From CAZMMV01 sp964567475 (lineage in GTDB: Bacteria > Bacillota > Clostridia > Tissierellales > Tissierellaceae), in contig CAZMMV010000017.1 in NCBI GenBank assembly GCA_964567475.1, positions 1 to 26,067 of the forward strand: a stretch of 26,067 bases of DNA, written 5' to 3'. How positions within the stretch are numbered: the stretch's first letter is position 1; each line of letters opens with the position of its first letter. This document shows, in pieces, positions 24,124 through 26,067 of the stretch. Made by a program: the position numbers and the translations under genes. The notes below the pieces were generated by a model, which was given only the letters and a program-made list of their open reading frames with translations, ran no database searches and was not told the DNA's origin.

Positions 24124-24489
24124 ATGAAAACTATAAGTATGCAGTGTAAAGTTTGCCCTATGGCATGTGATTTAATTATAAATAAAATAGATCCTTCTAC
24201 TTATAGTGTAGAAGGTAATAAATGTAACCGTGGAAAAGAATATGGATTAAAAGAAATACTAGAACCCTCTAGAATTCTAACTTCTAGAGTCCTACTAAAA
24301 AATGGCCCTATGAGTAGGCTACCTGTAAAAACAAATGGAGTTATTCCCTCAGATTTAGTAGATAAATCAATGGAAATAATAAAAGAAAGCAAGGTAGCCG
24401 CTCCAGTTGCAAAAGGAGATATAATAATAAAAAATATATTGAACACTGGTGTAGATGTAGTTGCAGCCAGAAAAGTTAATAAACTGTAA
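24124..24489 (+). CDS. DUF1667 protein, solitary
   Basis: A 121-residue protein of the DUF1667 family. Four cysteines in the first third (C8, C11, C15, C34 in MQCKVCPMAC and NKCNRG) form a likely metal or iron-sulfur site. The second half has the family's LTSRVLLKNG, RLPVKT and DIIIKNILNTGVDVVAARK. DUF1667 genes usually follow a glycerol-3-phosphate dehydrogenase (GlpA-like) and an FAD/NAD oxidoreductase gene, where they may act as an electron-transfer subunit. Here neither is adjacent, so its partner is unknown. Start ATG has GGAGG nine bases before it. The palindromic repeat begins directly after the stop codon. Confidence 0.88.
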   Translation: MKTISMQCKVCPMACDLIINKIDPSTYSVEGNKCNRGKEYGLKEILEPSRILTSRVLLKNGPMSRLPVKTNGVIPSDLVDKSMEIIKESKVAAPVAKGDIIIKNILNTGVDVVAARKVNKL

Positions 24490-24493
24490 TAAG

Positions 24494-24538
24494 AATAAGT
24501 ATCAAAAATGGTGCCTGGCACCATTTTTGATACTTATT
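24494..24538. terminator. 45-bp palindrome, copy 2, bidirectional terminator
   Basis: Identical over all 45 bases to 22558-22602, again placed between two convergent genes (DUF1667 and MATE). The stem is strong and T runs lie in the arms. Confidence 0.85.
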
Positions 24539-24544
24539 TTATAC

Positions 24545-25894
24545 TTATTTATATGAACCTTTTTTAAATGTATATATTATTAAACTAGTTAATACTAATC
24601 CTTTTAATATACTACTTATACTCATACTCCACCATACTCCGGACATACCCAAAAATGTACTTGATAAATATAGTGCCATAGGAATTCTAAGTAAATTTAA
24701 AGTAATTCCTATTTTGGCTGGAATTTGAGTTTTACCCAATCCATTAAAAGCACCTGCTGAAGCAATCTCAATTGTTATAAAAAACTGAGATAAGCCTAAG
24801 ATTTTTAAATATAATATGCCTTGTTCTATTGCTAAAGGATCATTTGGTGTAAATATCTTAAATATAAATCCACCACCAAATATAAGTAGAAATGTAGCAA
24901 ATAGTCCTATAGAACCTACTATTTGAATTCCTTTATAGTATCCTTTTTCTACTCTTTCAAAATTTCTTGCACCATAGTTTTGACCAGTAAATGCTGCTAT
25001 TGCCTGGGCAAAACCTTCTGCAGTCATCCATGATAAAGACTCTACTTGAGATCCTATAGATTGTACAGCTATTGCCGTAGCTCCCCACTGTGCCAATATT
25101 CTAGTTAATATCATAGAAATAATAGCATGAGCTGATGATTGCATAGAAGCTGGCAATCCCAGTTTTACTATTCTTTTTACATACTTCTTTTTTGGTAATT
25201 CAAGCATATTTAAATTAGAAAAAAGAATCTTATTCTTTCTAGTAACCATAATAAATATTAAAGTTACAACAATTTGAGCTAATACCGTTGCTAAAGCTGC
25301 TCCTTTTATTCCAAGAGCTGGTATAGGTCCCATTCCAAATATAAGTAAAGGGTCTAATATAATATTTGCAACCAATCCTATAGCAGTAGATTTAAATGGA
25401 GTAATACTATTTCCCGTAGCATTAAATATAGCTGAAAACAAAGGATTCATAAAGTGAAATAAAATCCCAGATGCTATAATTATTAAATATTCAATTGCCA
25501 TTGTAACAGCCTCAGTATTATCTAAATTAAAAAAGCCAATTACTTGATTTCTAAATATCAATAAAATCATTCCATAAGTAAGTCCAATTAAAATATTTAA
25601 TTTTATTCCATTAGATATATACTCCCTAGCATCACCTATATCATCTCTTCCATGAGCCTGTGAAACTTCCACACTAACCCCTATTTGAGATATAAGCACA
25701 AGACTCATACCAAGCCATAGGAAAAAACCTACCGCCCCTGCTGCTGCCACTGCATTGGTACTGAGCCTACCTAGCCACATCATATCTGTCAAAGTATATA
25801 GCATTTGTATAAAAGATGTACCCATGATAGGTAATGCCAACTTTATCAATACAGATGTTATATTTCCTTCCTTTAAATTAACATTTCTATCCAT
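24545..25894 (-). CDS. MATE family multidrug/cation exporter
   Basis: About 449 residues with twelve expected membrane segments in two related halves. The MATE pattern begins near the N-terminus with LIKLALPIMGTSFIQMLY and TDMMWLGRLS, and is echoed in the second half by LGLPASMQSSAHAIISMILT and GFAQAIAAFTGQNYGA. It extrudes drugs or metabolites using sodium or proton gradients. The start is ATG 25894 (MDRNVNLKEGN) with AAAGGAG nine bases upstream. A longer reading from 25969 adds 25 residues but has no ribosome site and runs through the upstream terminator. No regulator gene is adjacent. Confidence 0.94.
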   Translation of the reverse strand: MDRNVNLKEGNITSVLIKLALPIMGTSFIQMLYTLTDMMWLGRLSTNAVAAAGAVGFFLWLGMSLVLISQIGVSVEVSQAHGRDDIGDAREYISNGIKLNILIGLTYGMILLIFRNQVIGFFNLDNTEAVTMAIEYLIIIASGILFHFMNPLFSAIFNATGNSITPFKSTAIGLVANIILDPLLIFGMGPIPALGIKGAALATVLAQIVVTLIFIMVTRKNKILFSNLNMLELPKKKYVKRIVKLGLPASMQSSAHAIISMILTRILAQWGATAIAVQSIGSQVESLSWMTAEGFAQAIAAFTGQNYGARNFERVEKGYYKGIQIVGSIGLFATFLLIFGGGFIFKIFTPNDPLAIEQGILYLKILGLSQFFITIEIASAGAFNGLGKTQIPAKIGITLNLLRIPMALYLSSTFLGMSGVWWSMSISSILKGLVLTSLIIYTFKKGSYK

Positions 25895-25953
25895 AATATG
25901 TATCTCCTTTATATAAAAATTTCCTTTAGTAACTCTAAGTATCTTATAATAAA

Positions 25954-25985
25954 AACAACAATTATTCAAGAAAATAATTGTTGTT
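25954..25985 (-). terminator. Terminator of the gene at the right edge
   Basis: A perfect 13-base stem, AACAACAATTATT (25954-25966) and AATAATTGTTGTT (25973-25985), with a six-base loop. On the minus strand a T run follows (GTTTTTATT). It lies eight bases after the stop codon of the partial gene. Confidence 0.8.
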
Positions 25986-25993
25986 AGGATAGA

Positions 25994-26067
25994 TTATCTT
26001 AATAATTCATAACTAGTATCCATAATAGGAGCTTTTAGGAAATCAAGACTTGTCTCCAATAAAATTC
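25994..26067 (-). CDS. C-terminal end of an unknown protein (partial)
   Basis: An open frame enters from the right edge and ends in TAA (25996-25994). The last residues read LDFLKAPIMDTSYELLR. The terminator right after it supports a real gene. About 23 codons are visible and I do not recognise the family. Confidence 0.55.
   Translation of the reverse strand, partial: ILLETSLDFLKAPIMDTSYELLR

Overview
The window is low-GC Firmicutes DNA from an anaerobic, probably amino-acid-fermenting Clostridia/Tissierellia-type bacterium. The evidence is AT-rich intergenic DNA, strong AGGAGG ribosome binding sites with frequent GTG/TTG starts, a glycine riboswitch in front of a thioredoxin reductase/thioredoxin pair of the kind that feeds glycine reductase, a glycine C-acetyltransferase, and an IStron of the type known from Clostridioides and Clostridium. 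I cannot assign a species. The sequence is a scaffold with one run of 100 Ns (13411-13510).

Layout. 1-1797 (minus strand) is an IStron: a complete-looking group I intron core (about 1330-1797) followed by an intact tnpB (54-1181), with no tnpA in view. Its left end abuts TTGAT, 23 bases beyond the trxA stop codon, so it sits inside or at the end of a glycine-controlled transcription unit. 1826-3577 is that unit: sigma-A-like promoter, tandem glycine riboswitch, terminator, trxB, trxA. Further right on the minus strand lie a Na/phosphate cotransporter, a HAD phosphatase with trmL, and a long co-oriented run of nth, an unusual FtsA-like ATPase, a DUF2225 protein, ogt and a BtuFCD/FecBCD-type ABC importer that ends in a terminator. 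Beyond the N gap are kbl (glycine C-acetyltransferase) and queG.

15963-17069 (plus) is rodA. It converges on an ECF sigma/RsiV-like anti-sigma pair (17215-18623) preceded by a plausible autoregulatory ECF promoter. Next come a NimA-like flavoprotein, and nudC with tdk. A two-gene SsuBC-type ABC transporter without a binding protein (20978-22550, plus) faces a cyclophilin/MgtC pair (22617-23966, minus). A lone DUF1667 protein (24124-24489, plus) faces a MATE exporter (minus). Both of these convergent junctions carry the same 45-bp perfect palindrome. The right edge holds the last codons of one more minus-strand gene.

How it fits together. Glycine is the clearest theme. The riboswitch should switch on trxB-trxA when glycine is plentiful, thioredoxin supplies electrons to glycine reductase in related organisms, and Kbl makes or uses glycine. 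The most interesting object is the IStron immediately downstream of trxA. Its intron could splice the element out of the polycistronic RNA, and its tnpB has a LexA-box-like sequence over a predicted -35 element, suggesting DNA-damage control. Most other genes are ordinary housekeeping functions.
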